NCBI GenBank assembly: GCA_030037515.1
Contig: JASHRE010000377.1
Span: forward strand, 1 to 17,777
Length of the DNA: 17,777 nt
Direction of reading: 5' to 3'
Source: Candidatus Sulfotelmatobacter sp.
GTDB taxonomy: Bacteria; Acidobacteriota; Terriglobia; Terriglobales; Acidobacteriaceae
The position numbers and the translations under genes are program-made. Shown here piece after piece: positions 7,411 through 15,477 of this stretch; position 1 is the stretch's first letter, and each line of letters begins with the position of its first letter. The notes beneath the pieces were generated by a model. It saw only the letters and a program-made list of their open reading frames with translations, ran no database searches and was not told the DNA's origin.

Positions 7411-7749
7411 GGGCGGTATTCGGCAATTTAGTCGAATCCGGAATCACCGTCAAGTTGCCAAACTTCGAACCTTCATGGTTTCTCAGGACCCGATGGGAAG
7501 CGACCTAGATGCATCGAGGCACGGGAAACCGATCGAACTACTCTCCAACAAGAACACACATTCTCGCGCCAGCCTCAGATGAGTGAAATCACCGATGTTA
7601 CGTCAACCATTACGGCGATCTCAGGTCTTGGCGGTAGTTCTAAACGGCGGGCAAAAAGTAGTCTTGTGTGTATAGCGCCGATCTGGGTGTGTGCTGAGCA
7701 CGACGATGCCTTGGTCGGCCAACAATCCGGCACCCAAGGGAGTAAGACT
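7411..7749. other. Divergent intergenic region
   Basis: This 339-base region separates the leftward response regulator from the rightward small exported protein, so it should hold promoters for both. I could not assign -35/-10 boxes with confidence. A reading frame in line with the downstream gene is open back to an ATG at 7579, but that start lacks a ribosome binding site and would put 57 residues before the signal peptide, so I treat it as non-coding. Confidence 0.4.
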
Positions 7750-8178
7750 ATGCGAAGTGTGATCAACTTAATGCTTATCATGTTCTTGACTATTTCGGCA
7801 GGCGCCTTGCGCGGCAACCTCCTCCTCGGTACAACCGTGAACCAGCAAAATGAGGACCAAAATGCGTCGCCGCAGCAGCAAGAACCGCCAACTTCTCAGG
7901 GACGAGCTTCGGGCGGCGCGATGGTGCAAAGCATTACCGGCTGCGTCGTACAAAGCGATCACGGTTATTCTTTGAAAACCGAGAACGATACCTATCCGAT
8001 CGAGACGGAAAAGGATCTTTCACACTATGTAAATAAACAGGTAAGGGTCACCGGTGTTTTGGAGCATCACAACGCTACGAGCCCATCCTCAACTACAGGG
8101 AACGCAACAACCATAACGGACCTTCGCCTGCGAATGATCGCGACGGTGATTGGTGATTGCAACCAATCGCAGAAGTGA
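7750..8178 (+). CDS. Small exported protein resembling DUF5818 (OB-fold-like)
   Basis: A 142-residue precursor. ATG 7750 was chosen because AAGGGAG at 7736-7742 is 7 bases upstream and because a hydrophobic signal or anchor (VINLMLIMFLTISAGAL, 4-20) follows at once. A Gln/Asn/Pro/Ser-rich linker (31-55, QQNEDQNASPQQQEPPTSQG) leads into a compact beta-rich domain at about 58-136. That domain reads ITGCVVQSDHGYSLKTEND, then YVNKQVRVTGVLEHH: a strand with TGC, a second strand, then the KQVRVTGVL strand typical of DUF5818 and similar bacterial OB-fold proteins common in Acidobacteriota. Cys65 and Cys137 could form a disulfide outside the cytoplasm. Function is unknown. It is transcribed alone, with 569 bases before the next gene. 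Confidence 0.75.
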   Translation: MRSVINLMLIMFLTISAGALRGNLLLGTTVNQQNEDQNASPQQQEPPTSQGRASGGAMVQSITGCVVQSDHGYSLKTENDTYPIETEKDLSHYVNKQVRVTGVLEHHNATSPSSTTGNATTITDLRLRMIATVIGDCNQSQK

Positions 8179-8747
8179 TGACAGTAGTATCGTTCGACTC
8201 GGCTTAGAGGATCTGTGACCTCGGCAGACCTGCCTGCCCAAGGGGACGAGAGTGAGTTGAGGCGCCGGTCCATCGTCCACTGACGAAACCAGTACAAGCT
8301 TCCCTCGTCGCCGCTTCCGAGGTTTGGAGTGAACCGGAGAACCGGATATTTCGCCAGCTGAGCTAAACCCAGTCGCTCGTTATCGACATAGCGGCGATGG
8401 ACAGTCTGGGCTGCATGATCACTTCGGCCGGTTCCCAAACCTTTTTTTCGAAGTCGAACGAGAAAGGAAGTCGGCAAGGGCTGGCATGAAGACTGGTGTC
8501 TCCGTCTTTTTAGTGAGAGCCGGACTTCAGTTTCGCCGAGCCATCTGGCCGCAGCGGTGGGCCCGAGTTTTCCTTCATCCCATGTGTGAACTGATCAGTC
8601 CTGACAGGGCTAGCACCGGAAAGGCCAAGGCGGTGCCACAACGACGAAGATGAGGGGGCCGAGCGAGACGTGCTGCGACCGTCGTTTTTGTCAGCGCAAA
8701 AGCCTGAACGCCAGTGGCGGCTTCTGCGGGTTTCAGAGGGTTACCCG
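8179..8747. other. Gap without a convincing gene
   Basis: Open frames on the minus strand (8067-8477 and 8575-9057) overlap real genes on the other strand and show no domain or start signal. The peptidase frame is open back to a GTG at 8670, but the ATG at 8748 is the better start. No tRNA, hairpin array or repeat was recognised. Confidence 0.35.
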
Positions 8748-11498
8748 ATGACCATGCTGAAATGGCAAGCTGGCCCCTTTCGTGCGAGCTTCGTCGTGGC
8801 GGCCTGCCTAGTGGCCGTTTTGGGAGCCGCCCGAATTGTCTCGCAAACCCTCGATGCGCGCTTCGAACCCACTCAGCCTCAAGCAAAGGCTTCGCTGCGT
8901 TCGCTGCCAACCACCGACGTCTCCCGGTTAACGCTCGACAATGGAATGAGAGTTGTTGTGGTGCGGAACCCGCTGGCTCCTGTCGTAACCGTAGAGCAAA
9001 ACTACCTCGTCGGAGGCGACGAAACCCCCGCAGGCTTTCCCGGAATGGCGCACGCACAAGAGCATATGGCGTTTCGCGGCTGTTCTGGGCTCACAGCTGA
9101 TCAAATCTCGGCGATTTTTGCACAGTTGGGTGGCTTCGGCAACGCAGACACGCAGCAGCACATCACCCAATTTTTTTCCACTGTTCCGGCGGCGGACCTC
9201 GACATAGCTCTGCGCGTCGACTCCGCCTGTATGCGGGGTATCGATGATTCGCAACAAGAGTGGGCAGAAGAAAAGGGTGCCATCGAGCAGGAAGTCGCGC
9301 GCGATCTTTCCAACCCTACGTACAAATTCCTCACGCGTCTAAATCAGGATATGTTCGCCGGTACCGCTTACTCGCACGACCCACTCGGGACCAAGGAATC
9401 TTTCGATGCCACCACCGGGGAAATGCTGAAGCGCTTTTATCGAGATTGGTATGCACCGAACAATGCGATCCTCGTGATTGCCGGTGACGTGCAGCCCGAG
9501 GCCGTACTTGCCCGGGTAAAAGAACTTTACGGCACGATTCCGCGGAAGCAGCTGCCGCCCCGTCCGGGAATCAGGTTGCAACCGGTGAAGTCGGAAAACG
9601 TCACGCTCGAAAGCAATCTTCCTTACCTGCTGGCTTTTATTGCATACCGCTTGCCCGGCACGGATAGTCCAGATTTCGCAGTGGCGCAGATCTTGGCCGA
9701 CGTGCTGGGCAGCGAGCGGGCAAATCTCTACGCCATGGTGCCGCAAGGCAAGGCCCTGCAAACCGACTTCGATCTCGCGGAAACCTATCGCAAAGCAAGC
9801 GTGGCGTTCGCCGCTGCGGCCCTCCCCGCCGCCGGGGATGCGGAGCCGGCTGTCGCAGAGATGCGAAAGATCGTTGAAGATTACGCGGTCAACGGCGTGC
9901 CCGCGGACCTGGTGGAAGCCGCCAAGCGAAGAGTCATCGCCGCTGCCCAGTTTCGCCGCAATTCCATTCCGGGTTTGGCGGAAGCTTGGTCGGATGCGCT
10001 TGCAGCCCGCGGCCTGGAATCGCCGGATGAAGACGTCGAACGAGCCAAACGAGTTACCACCGGCGATGTCAACCGCTTGGCAAAACAATATTTGACGGCC
10101 ACAAATTCCATCACGGCAACGCTCAAACCCGTGCCCTCGGGCGAGCCTGTTCCGGAAAAGGGATTCGGAGGAAGTGAGCAGTTGACCTCCATTCCAACCA
10201 AACCGGTGGTATTGCCCTCGTGGGCGTCGTCGAGGCTTCTGTCCCTCGATCTCCCCGGAGCGGTGCCTCTTCCGGTCGAAACGGTGCTACCCAACGGCAT
10301 TCGACTCATCGTGCGGCAGGTGACGATAACTCCGACGGTTACAGTACGCGGCAGCGTTCGGCACAACGGCAACCTGCAAGCCCCCCGCGGCCAAGAAGGC
10401 ATATCAGACTTGCTGGACGGCCTGTTTTCCTACGGAACCAGGACGCTGGACCGTATCGCCTTCCAAAAGGCATTGGACGATATCGCTGCCGAGCAGTCCG
10501 GAGGGTACGACTTTTCCCTCGCTGTGCTGAAGGAGGATTTTTCGCGGGGCATGCAGCTGCTGGCTGACAACGAAATGAACCCCGCTTTGCCTGCTGAAGC
10601 GTTCAACATCACTCAGCAGCAGTTCGCCCAATTCATTGCAGGCCGTAGGAAAAGCCCGAGCTATCGAACCGAGCGTGCGCTTTCGGTTGGTCTTCTACCC
10701 TCGGACGATCCTGACCTTCGCGAGATAACCCCGGGGACAGTGTCGTCAGTGACGCTTAGCGACCTTAAGAATTACTACGAAAAAACCATGCGTCCCGACC
10801 TGACCACCATGGTCGTAATCGGCGATGTGACGCCCGACGAGGCTCGCGCGGTGGTAGAAAAATGGTTCGGGCCGTGGAGAGCTGCCGGGGCCAAGCCCGA
10901 CGTGGAGTTGCCTGCCGTCGGGCCAAACCAACCTTCGGCCGCCACCATTTCAGACCCCACCCAATTGCAGGATTCGGTGACCCTGTCTCAAATGATTCCC
11001 ATCAATCGGTTCGATCCCGACTACTACCCTCTGCAGCTTGGCAACCATGTTCTAGGCGGGGGGTTCTACGCGACGCGCCTCTACCATGATCTAAGACAGA
11101 CCAGCGGGTATGTCTACACCGTGGACGTTCGCCTAGACGCCACGAAAACTCGCGCTGTTTACACGGTGACCTATGCGTGCGACCCTAGAAACACAACCAA
11201 GGCGCGGGAACTGATTCAACGAGATTTGGTCGCGATGAAGAGTCTCGACGTCACTCCGGCCGAGTTGCAACAGGCCAAGGCTTTGCTCCTGCGTCAGATT
11301 CCGTTGCGCGAATCGAGCCAGGACAGCATCGCCGACGGTCTGCTTGAGCGGACCCAGATTGGTTTGCCGCTCGACGAAACCGAGCGGGAGGCAAAAACCT
11401 ACTTTGGGCTGACTGCAGAGCAAGTGCGTGCCGCATTCGTCAAGTGGATTCGCCCGGATGGTTTTGTGCAGATCGTGCGCGGGCCGGCATCGCGATAG
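8748..11498 (+). CDS. M16 family zinc metallopeptidase, two-domain fused form
   Basis: A 916-residue exported or membrane-anchored protease. The start ATG 8748 has AGAGGG at 8735-8740, 7 bases upstream, and is followed by a signal or anchor segment (FRASFVVAACLVAVLGAARIV, about 11-31). The first M16 domain (about 58-290) has the inverted zinc motif HxxEH as AHAQEHMAF (His102, Glu105, His106). The third ligand is probably Glu182 in AIEQEVARDL, 76 residues on, the usual spacing. An M16_C domain follows at about 230-460. A second M16 pair covers about 505-916; it lacks HxxEH (QEGISDLLDGLF instead) but keeps the substrate-binding glycine loop and the Arg/Tyr region (GGGFYATRLYHDLRQTSGYVY). This matches the fused active/inactive half architecture of pitrilysin and of acidobacterial M16 proteins, which degrade peptides in an enclosed chamber. 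The gene converges on the patatin gene with 106 bases between the stops. Confidence 0.94.
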   Translation: MTMLKWQAGPFRASFVVAACLVAVLGAARIVSQTLDARFEPTQPQAKASLRSLPTTDVSRLTLDNGMRVVVVRNPLAPVVTVEQNYLVGGDETPAGFPGMAHAQEHMAFRGCSGLTADQISAIFAQLGGFGNADTQQHITQFFSTVPAADLDIALRVDSACMRGIDDSQQEWAEEKGAIEQEVARDLSNPTYKFLTRLNQDMFAGTAYSHDPLGTKESFDATTGEMLKRFYRDWYAPNNAILVIAGDVQPEAVLARVKELYGTIPRKQLPPRPGIRLQPVKSENVTLESNLPYLLAFIAYRLPGTDSPDFAVAQILADVLGSERANLYAMVPQGKALQTDFDLAETYRKASVAFAAAALPAAGDAEPAVAEMRKIVEDYAVNGVPADLVEAAKRRVIAAAQFRRNSIPGLAEAWSDALAARGLESPDEDVERAKRVTTGDVNRLAKQYLTATNSITATLKPVPSGEPVPEKGFGGSEQLTSIPTKPVVLPSWASSRLLSLDLPGAVPLPVETVLPNGIRLIVRQVTITPTVTVRGSVRHNGNLQAPRGQEGISDLLDGLFSYGTRTLDRIAFQKALDDIAAEQSGGYDFSLAVLKEDFSRGMQLLADNEMNPALPAEAFNITQQQFAQFIAGRRKSPSYRTERALSVGLLPSDDPDLREITPGTVSSVTLSDLKNYYEKTMRPDLTTMVVIGDVTPDEARAVVEKWFGPWRAAGAKPDVELPAVGPNQPSAATISDPTQLQDSVTLSQMIPINRFDPDYYPLQLGNHVLGGGFYATRLYHDLRQTSGYVYTVDVRLDATKTRAVYTVTYACDPRNTTKARELIQRDLVAMKSLDVTPAELQQAKALLLRQIPLRESSQDSIADGLLERTQIGLPLDETEREAKTYFGLTAEQVRAAFVKWIRPDGFVQIVRGPASR

Positions 11499-11604
11499 CC
11501 AGCTCAACCTCGATTTCTAGAGATCGGGATTTGTCGCTGACGACGCCATCTGAACAGTCGCCGCTGCCCAACTTCGCAAAAAGCCGGAACTCGGTTCGGA
11601 CGAG

Positions 11605-13791
11605 TCAAAACCGGCCGATTGATAGGCGAACGCGAAGTTTCTGCTGTTCATCGACTGCAACCGTAAACCCCAACGTGCCAACAGGGGTGGCGAGAAGTGC
11701 GCCTACGGAGATGCTCTGGTGCGTTTGCCAGCGCTGCGATCCCAAATCGAGACGCGCGACCTCGTACAGGCCGGCTAACCTCGGGTCTAGCGAGAACAGT
11801 TTTGTTTTTCCAACGTGAAACAAGACACCACCGCTGGCACTCATCAGCGTGTTCGCGTGAAATTCCTGATACCGATACGCCTCCAGTTGGCCAAGGCCGC
11901 CATAGGTGAACTGATCGTAAAAAGATGGGTTAATGCCGAAAGTGCTCTCTTGGTTCGTCGTAAGAAAAACGGATGCGCGGCTATTGAACGGATGAAAGAT
12001 GCTGAACCGATTGACCAGGAAAGGAAACGGATTGCTTCGAAAGCTGTATCCCAACGACCCCTCAAGCAAGGCGCCCTTAGTCGGTAGAGCACCCGAATCC
12101 TGAGTGTTGCGGATCCAACCGGTTTCCAGATTCGCAAACGGGCCGCTCTCCGCGGTCACACCATTCGCGGTCACTCGCTGGCTGTAGGAATCGTACCCTG
12201 CTAGTACCCCTATGGTGAACCGGGAGAAACGCCCCGTACCGATTCCGGCGTGAAAGGACCCGGCTGCTCTCAGTCGTTGAAAATCAGTCCGCGTAGTGCC
12301 GCTGTACACGTTGTAATTGTATTGTTGCACAATTACGCCGGGGCTGACGAAATAATCCCTGCCATCAAACACGTGAAAGTACTCTGCGCGTATTCCGGGA
12401 TCGTAGCCTAGGTTGAGGTCCGCCACGTAACGCGATTTGTAAGTAGCTGACGGTAACACTGTTGCTCCAAGTCCTAGCGCGGGGCGTATCGGTTCGTCAG
12501 GAGAGAATTCAGCAATCAGTTCTGGGCGCACAGCGATCAGTTTGCTGAGACGAGGGAGAAACTCTACTCGATATCCAGCCGGCACACCCGGTTGACTCTC
12601 CCAGTCGTAATAGGCTCCCGGCAACCCCGTTGCTGCGGTGATACCCGCGATTTCGTATTCGAGGTCTTGCGTCTGAAGGGGTTTATTTCCGAACCGGCGA
12701 AAAAGCTCATGTTCAGCAGAACGTTGGATCGTTGGTTGAGGTGAGTTCACGGCCACTAACTGTCCGTATTTCGGCAATCTCCGAATCCGCTTTCGGCGAT
12801 CCGCCAGGTAATGCTCCCATTGCGCCGGAGAAAGAGCCAAGCGCGATAGTTCAGCGGCTTGCTCCTGTGCGGCCTCGTATCCACGCTGGATCAGAAGGGC
12901 AGAATCCTCAAAATCAATGCCGGTGAGATTCCCGGTGTGAACCCGAATGACAAGGTTGGCTAGCGCAGCGCTGCGACGCTCATTCTGAATTATGGGAATC
13001 GATATGGTTTGATGCAATACGCCGCTCAGAGATCGAAACTGAAGCGTTTCGGCCCGCTTGTGCTCCAACATAACCGCAACAACAAAAGTCGCACCCATAT
13101 TGCGGGCAGCTTCTACGGGGAGGTTTTCTACCAGACCACCATCGACGAGCACTCTTCCGTCATATTCGACTGGTGCGAAAATCCCTGGCAAAGCCATCGT
13201 TGCACGCAAAGCTTTGGGCAGAGAACCGCGGCCGAGAACCACCGCATCGGCGCTGACAAGATCTGTTGCCACGCAGCGAAATGGAATGGGCAATTCATCG
13301 AAGGTGGTGAGATTTGCGTATGCTGCTGTGTATCGGCTGAACAACAGGGAGAGCGCCTCACCGGAACTGATCCCGCTCGGCAATGCAAAGTGCCGACCGA
13401 ATCGTAATGTGAGCGTTCCAGACGGTTTGTTCCAATACTGCTTCTCCACAATTGGCAGGTCTAGGAAACGCGGGTTTGCGTTAATGAGGTCGCTCCAATC
13501 TGCTTTCTTAGCAATAGTTTCCATTTCCGCAACGCTCACACCGCTTGCATAAAAGCCCCCAATAAGTCCGCCCATGCTGGTCCCAGCCACATAGTCGATC
13601 GGGATGCGATGCTCCTCGAAATACTGGAGAACGCCGATGTGCGCGAGCCCCAGTGCACTCCCGCCACTTAGTGCTATGGCGATCTTTGGCCGTTTAGGCG
13701 TCTCGGCGAACGAGTTAACAAAAACACAGCAGGAAAATAAGACCAGACCAATAAGTTCCACCACTTGATGGTTCAACGCAGTCCATTTCAT
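11605..13791 (-). CDS. Patatin-like phospholipase with outer-membrane beta-barrel
   Basis: A 728-residue precursor. Residues 1-29 form a signal peptide (hydrophobic VELIGLVLFSCCVFV, cleavage near SFA/ET). The patatin domain spans about 35-320: glycine-rich oxyanion loop ALSGGSALGLAHIG (40-53), nucleophile elbow GTSMGG with Ser72, and catalytic Asp217 in VDGGLVENLP. A linker at about 350-400 (QDLEYEIAGITAATGLPGAYYDW) may be a POTRA-like module. About 400-728 is a BamA/FhaC-like barrel of alternating strands, ending in RVRLSIGRF with the terminal Phe expected for outer-membrane insertion. The layout matches the type Vd autotransporter PlpD and related surface phospholipases. ATG 13791 is preferred; a GTG at 13800 in the same frame is the alternative, and neither has a strong ribosome binding site. 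It follows the secreted hypothetical on the same strand by 54 bases, suggesting one operon. Substrate and release from the barrel are unknown. Confidence 0.93.
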   Translation of the reverse strand: MKWTALNHQVVELIGLVLFSCCVFVNSFAETPKRPKIAIALSGGSALGLAHIGVLQYFEEHRIPIDYVAGTSMGGLIGGFYASGVSVAEMETIAKKADWSDLINANPRFLDLPIVEKQYWNKPSGTLTLRFGRHFALPSGISSGEALSLLFSRYTAAYANLTTFDELPIPFRCVATDLVSADAVVLGRGSLPKALRATMALPGIFAPVEYDGRVLVDGGLVENLPVEAARNMGATFVVAVMLEHKRAETLQFRSLSGVLHQTISIPIIQNERRSAALANLVIRVHTGNLTGIDFEDSALLIQRGYEAAQEQAAELSRLALSPAQWEHYLADRRKRIRRLPKYGQLVAVNSPQPTIQRSAEHELFRRFGNKPLQTQDLEYEIAGITAATGLPGAYYDWESQPGVPAGYRVEFLPRLSKLIAVRPELIAEFSPDEPIRPALGLGATVLPSATYKSRYVADLNLGYDPGIRAEYFHVFDGRDYFVSPGVIVQQYNYNVYSGTTRTDFQRLRAAGSFHAGIGTGRFSRFTIGVLAGYDSYSQRVTANGVTAESGPFANLETGWIRNTQDSGALPTKGALLEGSLGYSFRSNPFPFLVNRFSIFHPFNSRASVFLTTNQESTFGINPSFYDQFTYGGLGQLEAYRYQEFHANTLMSASGGVLFHVGKTKLFSLDPRLAGLYEVARLDLGSQRWQTHQSISVGALLATPVGTLGFTVAVDEQQKLRVRLSIGRF

Positions 13792-13845
13792 GGGGAGCAC
13801 AGTCTCATCCCGCTTTCAGGGATGTTGCGAAAATCGTCTGGCGGT

Positions 13846-14319
13846 TCATTTTCGAGGTAATGGAAATGTCCTCACCTCAATGCCGCGGTCTAGCTGCGAC
13901 ACGGAAGTGCTTTCGGGCTTTGCGACGTGGATCGCGTTCAGAAGAACGCGGTCGCTTGCGAACTTCACACCTAGCGGCAGAACGTTTGGGTCGCCCCCCG
14001 CCTGCCAGATGTTGACCTCAATGGTCTCGGTCGGCGAAGTGCGGTGGTCGCCTCGGAAAACGTGACCGCCCTTGATATGGAACACGATCTTTCGCCCGGG
14101 GGAGGGTTCGCTGTTGCGACACACGGGAAATTCTGAGCGGTAGACGGCTTGGCCGTCGAGCAGGACCACCAGGCCAAGATTTCTCGCTCTGCCGCCACAA
14201 CTCTGAAACCAGTGCCAAGCAACCGTTGCTCGGGAGCTTTGCGCTGCGTCTTGAAGTAACCCGGCGGGGTACACGGTGCCAAAGTTAAGCAACAAAATCG
14301 CAACCACTGTCCTTCGCAT
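13846..14319 (-). CDS. Secreted hypothetical protein upstream of the patatin-barrel gene
   Basis: A 157-residue precursor with a signal peptide (RRTVVAILLLNFGTVYPAG, 2-20). The mature part is mostly beta-strand with two cysteines (Cys41 in WFQSCGG, Cys67 in FPVCR) that could pair outside the cytoplasm. Recognisable conserved-looking blocks are LGLVVLLDGQAVYRSEFPVC, KIVFHIKGGHVFRG and ETIEVNIWQAGGD, then LPLGVKFASDRVLLNAIHVAKP. I recall similar uncharacterised proteins in Acidobacteriota but no assigned function. ATG 14319 is used; a GTG at 14328 is possible, and neither has a clear ribosome binding site. It ends 54 bases before the patatin ATG on the same strand, so the two are probably co-transcribed, and a role at the envelope with that protein is the simplest guess. 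Confidence 0.72.
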   Translation of the reverse strand: MRRTVVAILLLNFGTVYPAGLLQDAAQSSRATVAWHWFQSCGGRARNLGLVVLLDGQAVYRSEFPVCRNSEPSPGRKIVFHIKGGHVFRGDHRTSPTETIEVNIWQAGGDPNVLPLGVKFASDRVLLNAIHVAKPESTSVSQLDRGIEVRTFPLPRK

Positions 14320-14415
14320 GGCTAGCACTGCTCAGTCCGTGAGTATCATCCCTGGGTCTAGAAGACGCGTTTCAGATCGTTCGGAAGTTGGTTCCCAATG
14401 TTCAAATCGCTGTCG

Positions 14416-14706
14416 CTACCCAGGCTGGATCCTGCCCTTTGATTTCCTGGATCGTTGGATGCGAGCCGAAAGCAAAGCCTTGGCACCTTCCAACTCCCTC
14501 CTGCGCTGGGCGCTAAGGTTGCGTCCTGCCCGATTTATAAAATACGTTAACATCCGCAATCCTGATGCCGGCCCTTTAGGAGAGACCTTCTTGGAAGCGA
14601 GCGCACGTGCGATTGTCGGGGCATCCTTTGTGAAGAGCCCTTTGGGGGGATGCGTCGAGTCGGTCCTGACCTTTGCCACCCATCGATTCTCATTTCGAGT
14701 TGGCAC
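14416..14706 (-). CDS. DUF3175 domain protein
   Basis: A 96-residue basic, cytoplasmic protein. The core GLFTKDAPTIARALASKKV followed by SGLRMLTYFINRAGRNLS and RRRELEGAKALL matches the DUF3175 pattern (F-T..P..IA.SL, M-L-T-F-Y-I-N-R-A-G-..L, R-R..LE-.AK). It ends in a Lys/Arg-rich tail (RIQRSRKSKGRIQPG). Function of the family is unknown; its basic composition would suit nucleic acid binding, which is only a guess. The start is GTG at 14706 (VPTRNENRW...), chosen because AAAGGA (14715-14720 on the minus strand) lies 8 bases upstream. The frame is open to an ATG at 14832, which would add an unlikely Cys-rich leader (MQFLLLCCPHPS). It is 96 bases upstream of the secreted hypothetical on the same strand and may share its transcript. 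Confidence 0.78.
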   Translation of the reverse strand: MPTRNENRWVAKVRTDSTHPPKGLFTKDAPTIARALASKKVSPKGPASGLRMLTYFINRAGRNLSAQRRRELEGAKALLSARIQRSRKSKGRIQPG

Positions 14707-14714
14707 TGGGCGAT

Positions 14715-14720
14715 TCCTTT
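14715..14720 (-). promoter_or_regulatory. Ribosome binding site setting the GTG start of the DUF3175 gene
   Basis: It reads AAAGGA on the minus strand, 8 bases before GTG (14704-14706). It favours the 96-residue form over the longer 138-residue reading. Confidence 0.55.
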
Positions 14721-15477
14721 CGAGCGAAGGATGCGGGCAGCAAAGCAATAGGAATTGCATCGCCCTCTGCATGGGGAGATTTGGGCTTTCAACCTGTCGC
14801 CGAATCGGAATTCTGAGCCGTTGTTCTTGCATCCGTCGCTGGTAAGCATTGACATTACCGGTTTGGATGCCTAATCCCGGAGCATAGGCTGCGACGAAAC
14901 TGGGGCCCGGTGGAAAGCTTTAGAGAGGATTGCCTTTCATTTTGGCTCTAGCCCAAGCGAGAAGGAAATTCTGAGATTGGAAGCCCCTGAGATCCATACG
15001 ACTATGCCGCCCGGAGAATTTTCTGAGCCGGCGACACGATACCGAAACTCTGGAACCAGATCGAATGGAACTCGGTGGTGAAAATGCCGGAGGCCACAAC
15101 ATGGTTGGAGGCCACACAGATTCGCAAAAGGAACCGAAAACCTCGAGTCGAGAAGAAGCGCATCTGAATTCTGCCTAAGCCCTGAAAATGTGCCGCAACG
15201 TGTGAGGGCGCGGGACCCGCACGCACCGACCCCGCATCGTGCAGGAGACGTTCAAAAGCGGCTTCAGGGGTGCGCCTTTTTACGGCAAGGTAGCAACAGA
15301 CACCTGGACCGCAAACTGACAAAACTCCCAGTTGACGGTGACCTGCTCCCCAGAAACTACTCCAAGGGGGAAGTGACTTTTTCTCCATTCAGGCATGACC
15401 CTCTAATCGTTGGCAACGGGGCCCACGCAGGCGATCATCGTATTTGCGGATAGTTCCCGATCGTTTTGTGAGGAGTC
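14721..15477. other. Gap without a convincing gene
   Basis: This stretch of about 750 bases holds several overlapping short frames on both strands, none with a domain or start signal. It should contain the promoters for the leftward DUF3175 gene and the rightward aldo/keto reductase. A 37-codon frame (15066-15179, beginning MELGGENAGG) has no ribosome binding site and is not called. The region looks like decayed DNA. Confidence 0.35.
15471..15475 (+). promoter_or_regulatory. Ribosome binding site unusually close to the start codon
   Basis: AGGAG is only 2 bases from ATG 15478, tighter than the usual 5-9. An in-frame TGA at 15469-15471 overlaps it, so no earlier start is possible. Translation may be weak, or may begin a few codons later at TTG 15502, which has AAAGGA (15492-15497) upstream. 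Confidence 0.5.

Noticed and set aside
7401..7412. TAGCCAAGGGC, matching part of the REP-like arm at 464-483.
   Set aside because: Only 11 bases match, there is no palindrome, and it lies at the TTG start of the response regulator; probably chance.
7579..8178. A longer form of the DUF5818-like protein starting at 7579.
   Set aside because: It has no ribosome binding site and would bury the signal peptide 57 residues inside; ATG 7750 has a good site.
8748..8830. Possible lipoprotein signal (VAAC at residues 17-20) in the M16 peptidase.
   Set aside because: The cysteine lies in the middle of the hydrophobic stretch rather than at its end, so a simple membrane anchor or Sec signal is more likely.
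11499..11604. Possible bidirectional terminator between the convergent peptidase and patatin genes (CGAT at 11511-11514 with ATCG at 11522-11525).
   Set aside because: The stem is only about four to six pairs with a mismatch and no T-tract.
14276..14845. A 189-codon plus-strand frame opposite the DUF3175 gene.
   Set aside because: The minus strand carries a recognisable domain and a ribosome binding site; the plus frame has neither.
15002..15388. A 128-codon minus-strand frame upstream of the aldo/keto reductase.
   Set aside because: High Cys/Trp content, no start signal and no recognisable motif.
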